NCBI RefSeq assembly: GCF_001792815.1
Contig: NZ_CP017674.1
Location: forward strand, 2,356,001-2,420,000
Length of the DNA: 64,000 nucleotides
Reading direction: 5' to 3'
DNA from: Microbacterium sp. BH-3-3-3
GTDB taxonomy: Bacteria; Actinomycetota; Actinomycetes; Actinomycetales; Microbacteriaceae
In this document: one piece after another, positions 1-8,224 of the stretch
Position numbering within the stretch: position 1 is the stretch's first letter
Layout of the letters: each line of letters opens with the position of its first letter
Made by a program: the position numbers and the translations under genes
The notes under the pieces: generated by a model
Told to the model about the DNA's origin: nothing
Seen by the model: the letters and a program-made list of their open reading frames with translations, nothing else
Database searches by the model: none

Positions 1-490
1 CACCACTCGGTGGGTCGAGATGCTCATCGTCGACGAAGCCGAGCGGCTCACGCCCACCGCGCTCGAGCTGCTCCGCGACGAACACGACCGCACCCACCTC
101 GCGATGATCCTGATCGGCATGCCCGGCATCGACCAGCGCTTCCGCCACTACCCACAGCTCTACAGCCGCCTCGGCTTCTCTCACCGCTACCGCGCCCTCG
201 GCCGCGACGAACTCCTCTTCGTCCTCGACCGACACTGGAAACGCCTCGGACGCACCCTCAACCCCGACGACTTCACCGACGCCCAAGCCATCGCCGCAAT
301 CGAACGCATCACCCGCGGAAACTTCCGCCTCCTCGAGCGACTCTTCCCTCAGATCAGCCGCGTGCTCAAGATCAACGAACTCGAGACGATCACCGACGAC
401 GTCGTCGAAGCGGCCGCCAGCGTCCTCGTCATCGGAAGCTGACCGGCGACATTTAGCGATCACAGAACGCCGCCATTGAACGAGCAACTC
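1..490 (+). mobile_element. Right end of a putative transposon (partial)
   Basis: The window opens inside a transposition-type ATPase gene. About 50 bases after its stop, the frame of an AbiEii-like toxin resumes in mid-domain. This is the expected layout when the right end of an element has inserted into a gene. The true boundary is not visible: 443-490 should contain the terminal inverted repeat, but the left end lies outside the window, so it cannot be matched. The boundary is placed just before the GGT codons of the toxin motif, near 490. The element identity is an inference from the ATPase alone. Confidence 0.45.
2..442 (+). CDS. AAA ATPase of TniB/TnsC type, 3' part only
   Basis: The reading frame is open from the first codon of the window, so the N-terminus with Walker A lies upstream. 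What is seen: a Walker B strand (LIVDEAE), a sensor-like strand with LIGMPGID, then a helical C-terminal lid. This order fits AAA ATPases that work with DDE transposases (TniB, TnsC, MuB and the ExeA-like family), which bind target DNA and activate the transposase. No transposase is in view; it would lie upstream. The gene ends 38 bases before a truncated toxin gene, as expected for the last gene of a mobile element. The codon choice (CTC, AAC, CGA) differs somewhat from the neighbouring genes. A generic ATP-binding protein of a different mobile element is the main alternative. Confidence 0.6.
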   Translation, partial: TTRWVEMLIVDEAERLTPTALELLRDEHDRTHLAMILIGMPGIDQRFRHYPQLYSRLGFSHRYRALGRDELLFVLDRHWKRLGRTLNPDDFTDAQAIAAIERITRGNFRLLERLFPQISRVLKINELETITDDVVEAAASVLVIGS

Positions 491-1133
491 CACAGGCGGA
501 ACGGCGCTCTCTCGAACGCACCTCCCGCAGACTCGGCTGTCCGAAGACATCGATCTCATCGCCCTGGGTGAGCGGCGACACGTCGCGCAACAGATCGAGG
601 GCATTCTCTCGCGGCGACTGGGGCGCCTGTTCGGCGCCGTGCAGTTCACTCCGCGGCTCACTGAGTCGCGACATCCTCATGCTTCCGTTCTGCAGGTGGG
701 GGAGACGCGAATCCAAGTGCAGTTGGTTTCGGCGGTCGGCTATCCTGCCTGGCCGACCGAGGTGGTGTCCATCGAGCAGCGTTACGGAGATGCTCCGCCG
801 GCGCGCCTTCGCGTTCTCACGGCCGCGTCGTTCGTGGCGTCGAAGCTGGCAGCGTGGAGTGATCGCGGTGCCGCTCGCGATCTCTACGACCTCTGGGCCC
901 TCGCCGAAGCGTCGAAGATCACGGGCGAGGCGCTCGACATCTTCCGACGGCTCGGCCCCCTCACCAGTGCGTCGAAGGTCAGCTTCGTGGATGTGCCAAC
1001 GCACACGGAGTGGACTCGCGCTCTGGGGCATCAGTGCCTCGTGCGGGTCACGCCGGACGTGGCCGTTGCTGTCGTCGAGGCGGCGTTGGAATCCGCCGCC
1101 GGGGGAGCCGAGGCGCCCACGCGCGAGACCTGA
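480..1133 (+). pseudogene. 5'-truncated AbiEii/AbiGii nucleotidyltransferase toxin
   Basis: A frame open from 480 (TGA at 477) contains GGTALS at about 492-509, then SEDIDLI at about 540-560, the nucleotidyltransferase signature of AbiEii-type toxins. It continues through a segment around 820-900 (FVASKLAAW, RDLYDLWALAE) typical of the family's helical C-terminal half. AbiEii proteins are normally about 280-300 residues and form type IV toxin-antitoxin pairs with AbiEi. Here about 218 codons remain, and the 60-80 residues before the GGT motif are missing. The first ATG in frame is at 639, after the catalytic motif, so a product from there could not be an active transferase. The breakpoint lies next to the end of a transposition ATPase gene, which implies disruption by insertion. 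The AbiEi antitoxin is not in the window. Confidence 0.7.
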
Positions 1134-1137
1134 GCGG

Positions 1138-1758
1138 TCAGGCGCCGGCGGCTCGGCCCATCTGCTGCTGCACCTCGCGGTGCAGGTCGACCAGGCTGCT
1201 CGCCTGGCCGCGGTCGTGGCGGCGTGCCCACTCGTCGAGGGTCGTGCGCATCTCGAGGCCGGCGAGGCCGAGCGCGGCGCGCACGTCGAGGTCGGGGCGT
1301 TCGAGGCGCTCGGCGATCTCGGGGATGAAGCGGTCGGATGACGTGGCCTCGCGGCGCACGGCCGCACCCAGCAGCGCGGGCTCGTGGCCGATGAGCCGAC
1401 GCACGCGGAGGAACCTCTCGCGCGCCTGAGGATCGGCATCCAGACCGCGCAGCTCGCGCGCGAAGACGGCACGCAGCGCCGTCGTGAGTGCGGCGATGTC
1501 GTCGCCCGGCGCGCCGACGCCGGCGAGCGCCTCGGCGAAGCGGCCGTCGTCGATGAAGACGGCGTCTTCTTTCGTGCCGGCCAGGCGGAAGAACGTGCGG
1601 GGCGAGACGCCCGCGCGGGCAGCGATCTCGTCGACCGTGGTGCCGGTGACGCCCTTCTGCTCGAACAGGTCGAGGGCGGCCGCGCAGATCTCGACCGCCG
1701 TCTCGCGGCGGCGTCGGTCGCGCAGACCTCCACCCGCGGGGGCTGACAGGGGGCTCAT
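1138..1758 (-). CDS. TetR/AcrR family transcriptional regulator
   Basis: An N-terminal helix-turn-helix is clear (TVDEIAARAGVSPRTFFRLAGTKEDAVF), preceded by the usual ETAVEICAAALDLFEQKG helix; the C-terminal half is a helical ligand-binding domain of low conservation. The ATG at 1758 is chosen over an upstream TTG at 1800, because the region 1784-1800 is a perfect inverted repeat that looks like the operator. A TACTGT hexamer ends 7 bases before this ATG. The gene is divergent from a DHA2 exporter, the standard arrangement in which a TetR protein represses its own gene and the pump until a substrate drug binds. The ligand is unknown. About 206 residues, normal for the family. Confidence 0.85.
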   Translation of the reverse strand: MSPLSAPAGGGLRDRRRRETAVEICAAALDLFEQKGVTGTTVDEIAARAGVSPRTFFRLAGTKEDAVFIDDGRFAEALAGVGAPGDDIAALTTALRAVFARELRGLDADPQARERFLRVRRLIGHEPALLGAAVRREATSSDRFIPEIAERLERPDLDVRAALGLAGLEMRTTLDEWARRHDRGQASSLVDLHREVQQQMGRAAGA

Positions 1759-1783
1759 GTCCGATACAGTAGTCGATGTCTTA

Positions 1784-1800
1784 TTGGCAGTAGCTGCCAA
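1784..1800. promoter_or_regulatory. Probable TetR operator
   Basis: TTGGCAGTAGCTGCCAA is a perfect palindrome with 7-base arms and a 3-base centre. It lies in the short divergent gap between the TetR gene and the DHA2 exporter, where it could block both promoters. Assignment to this regulator is by position only. Confidence 0.65.
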
Positions 1801-1830
1801 GTTGTCTCATCCTGCTCAGATTGGTCCTCC

Positions 1831-3309
1831 ATGGTCTCCACCGGAACCGTCCCCACCGCCCCGCCCGGCGTCGGCGCGAAGCCCGCCGCGCGCCCCGGCG
1901 CCGTCATCGCGCTGCTCGTCGTCGCCGCCTTCGTCGTCATCCTGAACGAGACGATCATGGGCGTCGCCCTTCCCGAGCTCATGCGCGAGCTCGACATCAC
2001 CGCCGCCTCCGCGCAGTGGCTGACCACGGCCTTCCTGCTGACGATGGCCGTCGTCATCCCCACGACCGGGTTCCTCATCCAGCGCTTCCCGCTTCGCACC
2101 CTGTTCTTCACCGCGATGGGGCTGTTCACCCTCGGCACCGTGATCGCCGCGATCGCCCCCGGTTTAGGCGTGCTGCTGCTGGGCCGCGTCGTCCAGGCGT
2201 CGGGAACCGCGATCATGATCCCGCTGCTGTTCACCACCGTTCTGAACGTCGTTCCCGCCCACCGTCGCGGACGCATGATGGGACTCATCTCGATCGTGAT
2301 CTCGGTGGCCCCGGCCGTCGGTCCCACCGTCTCGGGTCTGATCCTGTCGGTCTTCCCGTGGCGGGCGATGTTCATCGTCATGATCCCGATCGCGCTGGTC
2401 GCGATCGCCCTGGGCGCCCGGTGGGTGCAGAACCTCACCGACACGCGCCGCGTGACCCTCGACGTGCTCTCGGTCGTGCTGTCGGCCCTGGCTTTCGGTG
2501 GCATCATCTTCGGCCTGTCGAGCATCGGCGAAGCGGCGAGCGGTCACGAGATCGTCCCCGTCTGGATGCCGTTGGTCCTGGGCGCCGTCGCGCTCGTGGC
2601 GTTCATCGTGCGTCAGCTGCGCCTCGGCGCGACCGACCGCGTGCTGCTGAACCTCGGCGTCTTCCGGCACTCGACCTTCAGCGTCGCCGTGGTGCTGGTG
2701 GTCGTGGCGATGACGACGCTGTTCGGCGTGCTCATCCTGCTGCCGCTGTACCTGCAGAACGTGCTGGGCCTGGGGACCCTGCCCACCGGCCTCATGCTGC
2801 TGCCGGGCGGTCTGCTGATGGGGCTCATGGCCCCGCTCGTCGGCAACCTGTTCGACCGGTTCGGCGCGCGCCCGCTCGTGCTGCCGGGCGCGATCGTGGC
2901 CAGCGTCGCGCTCTGGGGCTTCGCGACCCTGTCGACCTCGACCCCCATCGGCTTCGTCATCGCCGTGCACTGCCTGCTGAGCCTGGGCCTGGCGTTCATG
3001 TTCACGCCGCTCATGACCGCGGCGCTCGGATCGCTCCCGCGCCGTCTCTACCCGCACGGCTCCGCGATCGTGTCGACCGTTCAGCAGCTCGCGGGCGCGG
3101 CGGGCACCGCGGTGTTCGTCACGCTCATGACCGTGGGCGCGGCGTCGGCCGTGGCCGACCGGGGCGCGTCGGCCGTGGATGCCACGGCATCCGGCATCCA
3201 CACCGCGTTCTTCGTCGCGGCGTGCCTGTCGCTGGCGGTCATCGTGCTGGCGGCGTTCGTGCGGACGCCGGCCCAGGTCGACGACGCCGAGGCAATGCCG
3301 GCGCACTGA
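1831..3309 (+). CDS. MFS transporter, DHA2 (EmrB/QacA) type
   Basis: A 492-residue integral membrane protein with about 14 hydrophobic segments starting near residue 25, the 14-helix layout of DHA2 drug:proton antiporters. Seen: an N-terminal helix with NETIMGVALPEL (family motif D1), and an APAVGPTVSG stretch matching antiporter motif C near residue 160. These features indicate proton-driven export of hydrophobic compounds from the cytoplasm; the substrate cannot be read. It is divergent from a TetR regulator with a palindromic operator between them, so expression is probably drug-inducible. The start at 1831 follows TTGGTCCTCC with only a weak ribosome binding site. A strong hairpin follows the stop. 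Confidence 0.88.
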   Translation: MVSTGTVPTAPPGVGAKPAARPGAVIALLVVAAFVVILNETIMGVALPELMRELDITAASAQWLTTAFLLTMAVVIPTTGFLIQRFPLRTLFFTAMGLFTLGTVIAAIAPGLGVLLLGRVVQASGTAIMIPLLFTTVLNVVPAHRRGRMMGLISIVISVAPAVGPTVSGLILSVFPWRAMFIVMIPIALVAIALGARWVQNLTDTRRVTLDVLSVVLSALAFGGIIFGLSSIGEAASGHEIVPVWMPLVLGAVALVAFIVRQLRLGATDRVLLNLGVFRHSTFSVAVVLVVVAMTTLFGVLILLPLYLQNVLGLGTLPTGLMLLPGGLLMGLMAPLVGNLFDRFGARPLVLPGAIVASVALWGFATLSTSTPIGFVIAVHCLLSLGLAFMFTPLMTAALGSLPRRLYPHGSAIVSTVQQLAGAAGTAVFVTLMTVGAASAVADRGASAVDATASGIHTAFFVAACLSLAVIVLAAFVRTPAQVDDAEAMPAH

Positions 3310-3316
3310 CGTCTCC

Positions 3317-3363
3317 ACGCCGCTCCCGCGCGGGCCGTCCGACGGTGCGCGCGGGAGCGGCGT
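3317..3363. terminator. Bidirectional hairpin terminator
   Basis: A perfect 15-base inverted repeat (ACGCCGCTCCCGCGC and its complement, 3317-3331 and 3349-3363) with a 17-base loop, followed by TTCGTCG. It lies between convergent genes (exporter and LacI regulator) and can serve both. Confidence 0.75.
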
Positions 3364-3397
3364 TTCGTCGTGCTCGGGCGGCGCGCCGACGCCCCCG

Positions 3398-4408
3398 TTA
3401 CGGCACCCCCGTCGACGCCCGCGCCACCAGCTCGGGCGCGAACACCGTCTGCCGCGTCGGGCGGTCGGGGTCGTCGGCCTCGTCGAGCAGGATGCGCATC
3501 GCGGTGCCGCCGATGAGGGCGCTGGGCTGACGGACCGAGGTGAGGGGCACCGCGGCGGCGGCGGCGAACGGGATGTCGTCGAACCCCACCACGGCGATCT
3601 CGTCGGGGACGAGCATGCGGCCGTCGACGACGAGCCCCTGCAGGAGCCCCAGGGCGAGCAGGTCGTTCGCGGCGAACACCGCATCGGGTCGGTCCGATCT
3701 GTCGCGGGCGAGCAGGCGTCGACCGGCGGCGACGCCCTCGTCGACGGTGAGCGCGTGCGTGGGGACGACCTCGAGACTCGCACGATGCACGCTGTTCTCG
3801 ACGGCGCTGCGGGCGCCGGCGAGGCGGTCGGTCACCTGCCGGATGTCGAAGGATCCGCCGACGAACGCGAGGTGGCGGCGCCCGGTCGCGAGCAGGTGCT
3901 CGGCCGCGAGTCGGCCCCCGGCGACGCTGTCGACCGACACCGACGAGAAACGCGCGTCGCCTGAGAACCGGTCGATGAGCACCGAAGGGATGCCGCGCGA
4001 GCGCAGCCGGGTGAGTCGGGCGGTGACGTCGCCGAACGGGGCGATGAGCAACCCCCGCACCATCTGCTGTTCGAAGAGGTCGATGTACAGCGTCTCGCGC
4101 GCGGCGTCTTCGTCGCTGTTGCCGTGCAGGAGCGCCAGGCCGCGCGCGGTCGCCTCGTTCTCGGCGCCGCCGACGACGTCGGCGAAGAAGGGATTGCGCC
4201 CGTCGAGGGCGACGAAGCCGACGGTGGTGCTGACGCCCGCGCGCAGTTGCCGGGCGGCGTCGTTGCGCACGTACCCGAGCTCTTCGATGGCGTGGTTCAC
4301 CCGCTGGATCGAGGCGGCCGAGACGGCGTCGGGTCTGTTGAGCACGTTCGAGACGGTGCCCACCGAGACGCCCGCGAGGGTGGCGACGTCGCGGATGCTG
4401 ATCGACAC
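3398..4408 (-). CDS. LacI family regulator, probable rhamnose transport repressor
   Basis: 336 residues starting at GTG 4408, with GAGGAGG a few bases upstream. Residues 4-50 form the LacI helix-turn-helix and hinge (DVATLAGVSVGTVSNVLNRP, then ELGYVRNDAARQLRAG). Residues 60-330 form the periplasmic-binding-protein-like effector domain ending in FDDIPFAAA and LTSVRQPS, typical of sugar-responsive members. It is divergent from the CUT2 importer operon, and a 20-base CG-centred palindrome lies at 4493-4512 just after that operon's promoter. It is clearly paralogous to the LacI protein at 10706-11704 (both share VSVGTVSNVLN, YVRNDAARQLRAG and VPLTSVRQP), and the two probably read the same operator. 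The effector is inferred to be a rhamnose-derived sugar from context. Confidence 0.85.
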   Translation of the reverse strand: MSISIRDVATLAGVSVGTVSNVLNRPDAVSAASIQRVNHAIEELGYVRNDAARQLRAGVSTTVGFVALDGRNPFFADVVGGAENEATARGLALLHGNSDEDAARETLYIDLFEQQMVRGLLIAPFGDVTARLTRLRSRGIPSVLIDRFSGDARFSSVSVDSVAGGRLAAEHLLATGRRHLAFVGGSFDIRQVTDRLAGARSAVENSVHRASLEVVPTHALTVDEGVAAGRRLLARDRSDRPDAVFAANDLLALGLLQGLVVDGRMLVPDEIAVVGFDDIPFAAAAAVPLTSVRQPSALIGGTAMRILLDEADDPDRPTRQTVFAPELVARASTGVP

Positions 4409-4451
4409 GGCGCCTCCTCACGTCACGATCCGGTCTCGGCGCGATCCCGAC

Positions 4452-4481
4452 TTGACCGCGTCGTCGGGCTCACCCTACAGT
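4452..4481 (+). promoter_or_regulatory. Sigma-70-type promoter of the rhamnose importer operon
   Basis: TTGACC at 4452-4457 and TACAGT at 4476-4481 with an 18-base spacer. Transcription would start near 4488, directly before the palindrome at 4493, so a bound repressor would sit at the start site. Confidence 0.6.
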
Positions 4482-4492
4482 GACTGGCATCC

Positions 4493-4512
4493 AATCTGAA
4501 ACGATTCAGATT
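4493..4512. promoter_or_regulatory. LacI-type operator, rhamnose importer
   Basis: AATCTGAAACGATTCAGATT has perfect 8-base arms around ACGA, the CG-centred symmetry of LacI family sites. The core TGAAACGATTCA is repeated exactly upstream of the mutarotase gene at 11753-11764, linking the two rhamnose operons into one regulon. Confidence 0.75.
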
Positions 4513-4551
4513 GTGCCGGGCACCCGGCTCCACCCTCGATGAGGAGGCCGC

Positions 4552-6084
4552 ATGGCTGACGCGATGGACGCGACACCCGCCACGCCCCACCACGCCCTCG
4601 AGCTCCGGCGCGTGATGAAATCGTTCGGCCCCGTGGTTGCTCTGCGGTCGGGGAGCCTCACGCTCGACCGCGGATCGATCCACGCCCTGATCGGTGAGAA
4701 CGGCGCGGGCAAGTCCACGCTCGTGAAGATCATCGCGGGGCTGTACCGCCGCGACGACGGCGACTTCCTGCTCGACGGCGAGAGCGTCGACTTCGCCAGC
4801 ACGGCGCAGTCCAAGGCCGCCGGCATCGCCGTGATCTACCAGGAGCCCACGCTCTTCCCCGACCTGTCGGTCACCGAGAACATCTTCATGGGACGCCAGC
4901 CCACCGGGCGTCTGGGGCGCATCGACCGGGGGAAGATGCGCGACGAGGCGACCCGCATCTTCGCGCGTCTCGGTGTCTCGCTCGATCCCGACCGGGTGAC
5001 CGAGGGGCTCTCGATCGCCGACCAGCAGATCATCGAGATCGCCAAGGCCATCTCGCTCGATGCCCGCGTGCTGATCATGGACGAGCCCACCGCCGCCCTC
5101 AGCGGCGTCGAGGTCGAGCGACTGTTCGTGGTCGCCCGCAGCCTCCGCGACGAGGGGCGCGCGCTGCTGTTCATCTCGCACCGCTTCGACGAGGTGTTCG
5201 CCCTGTGCGACACCGTCACCGTCATGCGCGACGGCGCGTACGTGCACACGACGTCGTTGGCCGACACCACGGTCGACGACCTCGTGCGCCAGATGGTGGG
5301 ACGCGACGTCACCGAGCTGTTCCCCAAGCTGCCGTCCACCCCGGGCGAGGTCGTGCTCGAGGTCGAGGGGCTGACTCGCCGCGGAGTGTTCCGCGACGTG
5401 TCGTTCTCGCTGCGCGCCGGTGAGATCGTCGGTCTCGCGGGACTCGTCGGTGCGGGCCGCAGCGAGGTCGCCCGCGCGATCTTCGGCGTCGACACCTACG
5501 AATCGGGCACCGTGCGGCTGAGCGGTGCAGCGCTGCCGAAGGGAAGCGTCCGCCTCGCCACCGCGCGAGGCCTCGCCCTCGTCCCCGAGGATCGCCGCAA
5601 GCAGGGTCTCGTGCTCGACGAGGGGGTCTCGCGCAACATCACCCTCGCGATCCGGACGAAGCTCTCGCGGTGGGGTCTGCTGCGCACCACCGACGAGAAC
5701 CGTGCCGCCCGCGAGTGGGCGAGCCGGCTCGAGGTGAAGACCGCCGCTCTGGATGCCACCGCGGGAACGCTCAGCGGAGGCAACCAGCAGAAGGTCGTCA
5801 TCGGCAAGTGGCTCGCCACCCAGCCGCGCGTGCTCATCGTCGACGAGCCGACCCGCGGCATCGACGTGGGCACCAAGTCGGAGGTGCACAGGCTGCTCTC
5901 CGAACTCGCCCAGCAGGGGCTCGCGATCCTCATGATCTCCAGCGAGCTGCCCGAGGTCCTCGGAATGGCCGACCGCGTGCTCGTCATGCGCGAGGGGCGG
6001 CTGACGGGCGAGTTCTCGCGAGCGGATGCCACCCCCGAAACCATCATGTTCGCCGCGACCGCCGATGTGGAGGCCACCTCGTGA
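4552..6084 (+). CDS. rhaT: Sugar ABC transporter ATP-binding protein, CUT2, rhamnose
   Basis: 510 residues with two fused nucleotide-binding domains, as in RbsA/RhaT ATPases. The first Walker A is GENGAGKST at about 48-56 and its Walker B is [11 protein letters not shown]. The second half keeps the signature LSGGNQQKV near 405 and [14 protein letters not shown], while its Walker A is degenerate (GLVGAGRSE), as usual in CUT2 ATPases. It powers sugar uptake with the two permeases and binding protein encoded next; the GTG of the first permease overlaps its stop. Rhamnose as substrate is inferred from the catabolic genes downstream and the shared operator. Start ATG 4552, preceded by GATGAGGAGG. 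Confidence 0.88.
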   Translation: MADAMDATPATPHHALELRRVMKSFGPVVALRSGSLTLDRGSIHALIGENGAGKSTLVKIIAGLYRRDDGDFLLDGESVDFASTAQSKAAGIAVIYQEPTLFPDLSVTENIFMGRQPTGRLGRIDRGKMRDEATRIFARLGVSLDPDRVTEGLSIADQQIIEIAKAISLDARVLIMDEPTAALSGVEVERLFVVARSLRDEGRALLFISHRFDEVFALCDTVTVMRDGAYVHTTSLADTTVDDLVRQMVGRDVTELFPKLPSTPGEVVLEVEGLTRRGVFRDVSFSLRAGEIVGLAGLVGAGRSEVARAIFGVDTYESGTVRLSGAALPKGSVRLATARGLALVPEDRRKQGLVLDEGVSRNITLAIRTKLSRWGLLRTTDENRAAREWASRLEVKTAALDATAGTLSGGNQQKVVIGKWLATQPRVLIVDEPTRGIDVGTKSEVHRLLSELAQQGLAILMISSELPEVLGMADRVLVMREGRLTGEFSRADATPETIMFAATADVEATS

Positions 6085-7115
6085 GCACCGCCACCCCCAT
6101 CCGTCCGGGCACGAGCCCCGCGGCACGACTCGTCTCGCACGTCGCCACGGCGCGCGAGAGCGGCATCGTGCTCGCGCTCGTGCTGATCGTCGTCGTCGCG
6201 ACAGTGAACAACCCCACCTTCCTCTTCTCTCCCGACGGCTTCCGCGACCTGCTGCTGACCCCCTCGCTGCTGCTGCTCGTGGCCGTCGGCCAGGCGATCG
6301 TCATCATCACGCGCAACGTCGACCTCTCGGTCGGCTCCGTCGTGGGTATCACCGCGTACCTCACCGGCCGGCTCTTCATCGACGTGCCGGGACTCCCGCT
6401 CGTGGTGGTGTTCCTCGCGGGCATCGTGGTCGGCGGCATCCTCGGATTCGTCAACGGGGCGCTGGTCGCCTACGCCAAGGTCCCCGCCCTGGTCATCACG
6501 CTCGGCACGATGTACATCTACCGCGGCCTCAACGTCGCCTGGGCGGGAAGCAACCGCGTCAACGCCGGCGACCTGCCCGCGGACTTCCGGGGACTCGGGA
6601 CCGGGCAGATCCTCGGCATCCCGCTGCTGACGATCCTCGCCGTGATCGTGCTGATCGCCGCCGCCTGGTACCTGCGCAACCTGCGCAGCGGTCGCGAGCT
6701 CTACGCCCTCGGGTCCGACCCGGCGGCCGCCCACCTCTACGGACTCAAGGTCAACCGCCGCATCATCGGCGCCTTCGTCACCAGCGGTGCCCTGGCGGGC
6801 CTCGCGGGTGTGCTGTACGCCGCGCGCTACGGCACCGTCGCCTCGAACGCCGGCTTCGGCTGGGAACTGCAGGCCATCGGCGCGGCCGTGATCGGCGGCG
6901 TCGCCATCTCGGGCGGCGTGGGAACGGTCTGGGGCGCCGCGATCGGCGCCTACCTGCTGCTCACGATCAACCGCGCGCTACCGATCCTCGGCATCGACGA
7001 TTTCTGGCAGCGGGCCGTCGTGGGTGCGCTCATCCTCGGCGCCATCGTGCTCGACCGTGTGCTCGCGGTCCGCCAGTCCCGCACGCTCACCGCACAGAGG
7101 GAGACGGGTCGATGA
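6081..7115 (+). CDS. rhaP: CUT2 sugar ABC permease 1, rhamnose
   Basis: 344 residues from GTG 6081, which overlaps the ATPase stop codon; longer frames upstream are shadows. About 8-10 hydrophobic helices begin near residue 28. The segment [14 protein letters not shown] is the hallmark of BPD_transp_2 permeases (RbsC-like), and [12 protein letters not shown] corresponds to the cytoplasmic loop that meets the ATPase. It forms a probable heterodimeric channel with the next gene. The symbol follows the rhizobial rhaSTPQ naming and is tentative. Confidence 0.85.
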   Translation: MSTATPIRPGTSPAARLVSHVATARESGIVLALVLIVVVATVNNPTFLFSPDGFRDLLLTPSLLLLVAVGQAIVIITRNVDLSVGSVVGITAYLTGRLFIDVPGLPLVVVFLAGIVVGGILGFVNGALVAYAKVPALVITLGTMYIYRGLNVAWAGSNRVNAGDLPADFRGLGTGQILGIPLLTILAVIVLIAAAWYLRNLRSGRELYALGSDPAAAHLYGLKVNRRIIGAFVTSGALAGLAGVLYAARYGTVASNAGFGWELQAIGAAVIGGVAISGGVGTVWGAAIGAYLLLTINRALPILGIDDFWQRAVVGALILGAIVLDRVLAVRQSRTLTAQRETGR

Positions 7116-8176
7116 CCTCCACCACCGTCGACGACCGCGCGCGCACCTACCGCGCGCACGCCCGCCCGTTCTGGCGTCGGGCCCTGCTCACCCGCGAGGC
7201 CGCCATCATCGGCATCCTGCTGCTGGTCATCGTCGTGTCGATCGCGACCGTGCGCAACTTCGACAGCCCGCTGACGGTCACGTATCTGCTGCGCGACATC
7301 GCCCCGATCCTGCTCATCGCCCTGCCGATGACGCTCATCATCATCACCGAAGAGATCGACCTGTCGGTCGCGAGCATCGTCGGACTCTCGAGCGTCACGG
7401 TGGGCGTGCTCACCCAGGCCGGCTGGCCGTTCGAGATCGCCGCCCTCGCCGCGATCGTGGTGGGCCTCGTCGCCGGGGCGATCAACGGCTTCCTCGTCAC
7501 CGTCGTGGGGCTCCCCTCGCTCGCGGTGACGATCGGAACCCTGGCCCTGTTCCGCGGCATCGCGGTGGGGCTGCTGGGCACCGAGGCCGTCACCGAGTTC
7601 CCCGAGACGTGGACCGACCTCGCCAAGGCCAACATCCCGGGCACGCCGCTGCCGCTGATCATGGTGCCCTTCGCGGTGCTCGCCATCGTGTTCGCGGTGC
7701 TGCTGCACCTCACCCCGTTCGGCCGCTCGCTGTACGCGATCGGCTTGAACAAGGAAGCGGCGCAGTTCTCGGGCATCGACGTCGCCCGCACCAAGTTCCT
7801 GCTGTTCGTGCTGAGCGGCGCGGTGTCGGGCTTCGCCGGGGTGTACTTCACCCTGCTCTACAGCAACGCCCGCGGCGAGAACGCCATGGGAATGGAGCTG
7901 CAGATCATCGCGGCGGTGCTGCTGGGCGGCGTGTCGATCTTCGGCGGTCGCGGAGCCCTGCACGGCGTGATCGCGGGCGTGCTGCTCATCGGCACCCTGG
8001 GCAGCGCCCTGCGCCTGGCCGGGGTCACCAGCGACATCATCAACGTCATCACCGGAGCCCTCCTCGTGCTCTCGGTGGTGTCCGCCAGTTTTCTCGCCTG
8101 GCTGCAATCTCGACGCGCAACCGCGCTCGGCAAGAGGAAGGGGTCACGCTCGACCGCTCCGGCGTCGACCGTCTGA
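7112..8176 (+). CDS. rhaQ: CUT2 sugar ABC permease 2, rhamnose
   Basis: 354 residues; the ATG at 7112 overlaps the previous stop in an ATGA. It has the same fold as the preceding permease, with ITEEIDLSVASIVG as the diagnostic segment and EAAQFSGIDVARTK as the ATPase-contact loop. Two different permeases in one CUT2 operon is the pattern of rhamnose and autoinducer-2 importers (rhaPQ, lsrCD), whereas ribose-type systems use one; this supports the substrate assignment. The C-terminal tail is lysine/arginine rich and cytoplasmic. Confidence 0.85.
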   Translation: MTSTTVDDRARTYRAHARPFWRRALLTREAAIIGILLLVIVVSIATVRNFDSPLTVTYLLRDIAPILLIALPMTLIIITEEIDLSVASIVGLSSVTVGVLTQAGWPFEIAALAAIVVGLVAGAINGFLVTVVGLPSLAVTIGTLALFRGIAVGLLGTEAVTEFPETWTDLAKANIPGTPLPLIMVPFAVLAIVFAVLLHLTPFGRSLYAIGLNKEAAQFSGIDVARTKFLLFVLSGAVSGFAGVYFTLLYSNARGENAMGMELQIIAAVLLGGVSIFGGRGALHGVIAGVLLIGTLGSALRLAGVTSDIINVITGALLVLSVVSASFLAWLQSRRATALGKRKGSRSTAPASTV

Positions 8177-8224
8177 CCCGCACACCACCCGCGCCACACA
8201 TCTGCACAACGGAAGGAAACAACG

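Noticed and set aside
453..1733. Long minus-strand frame of 426 codons over the AbiEii remnant and TetR gene
   Set aside because: It is a GC-rich shadow frame: Arg/Ser-rich product, no domain, and both underlying genes are recognisable in other frames.
1759..1800. TTG 1800 as start of the first TetR gene
   Set aside because: It lies in the perfect palindrome that is the likely operator; the ATG at 1758 leaves a normal TetR N-terminus.
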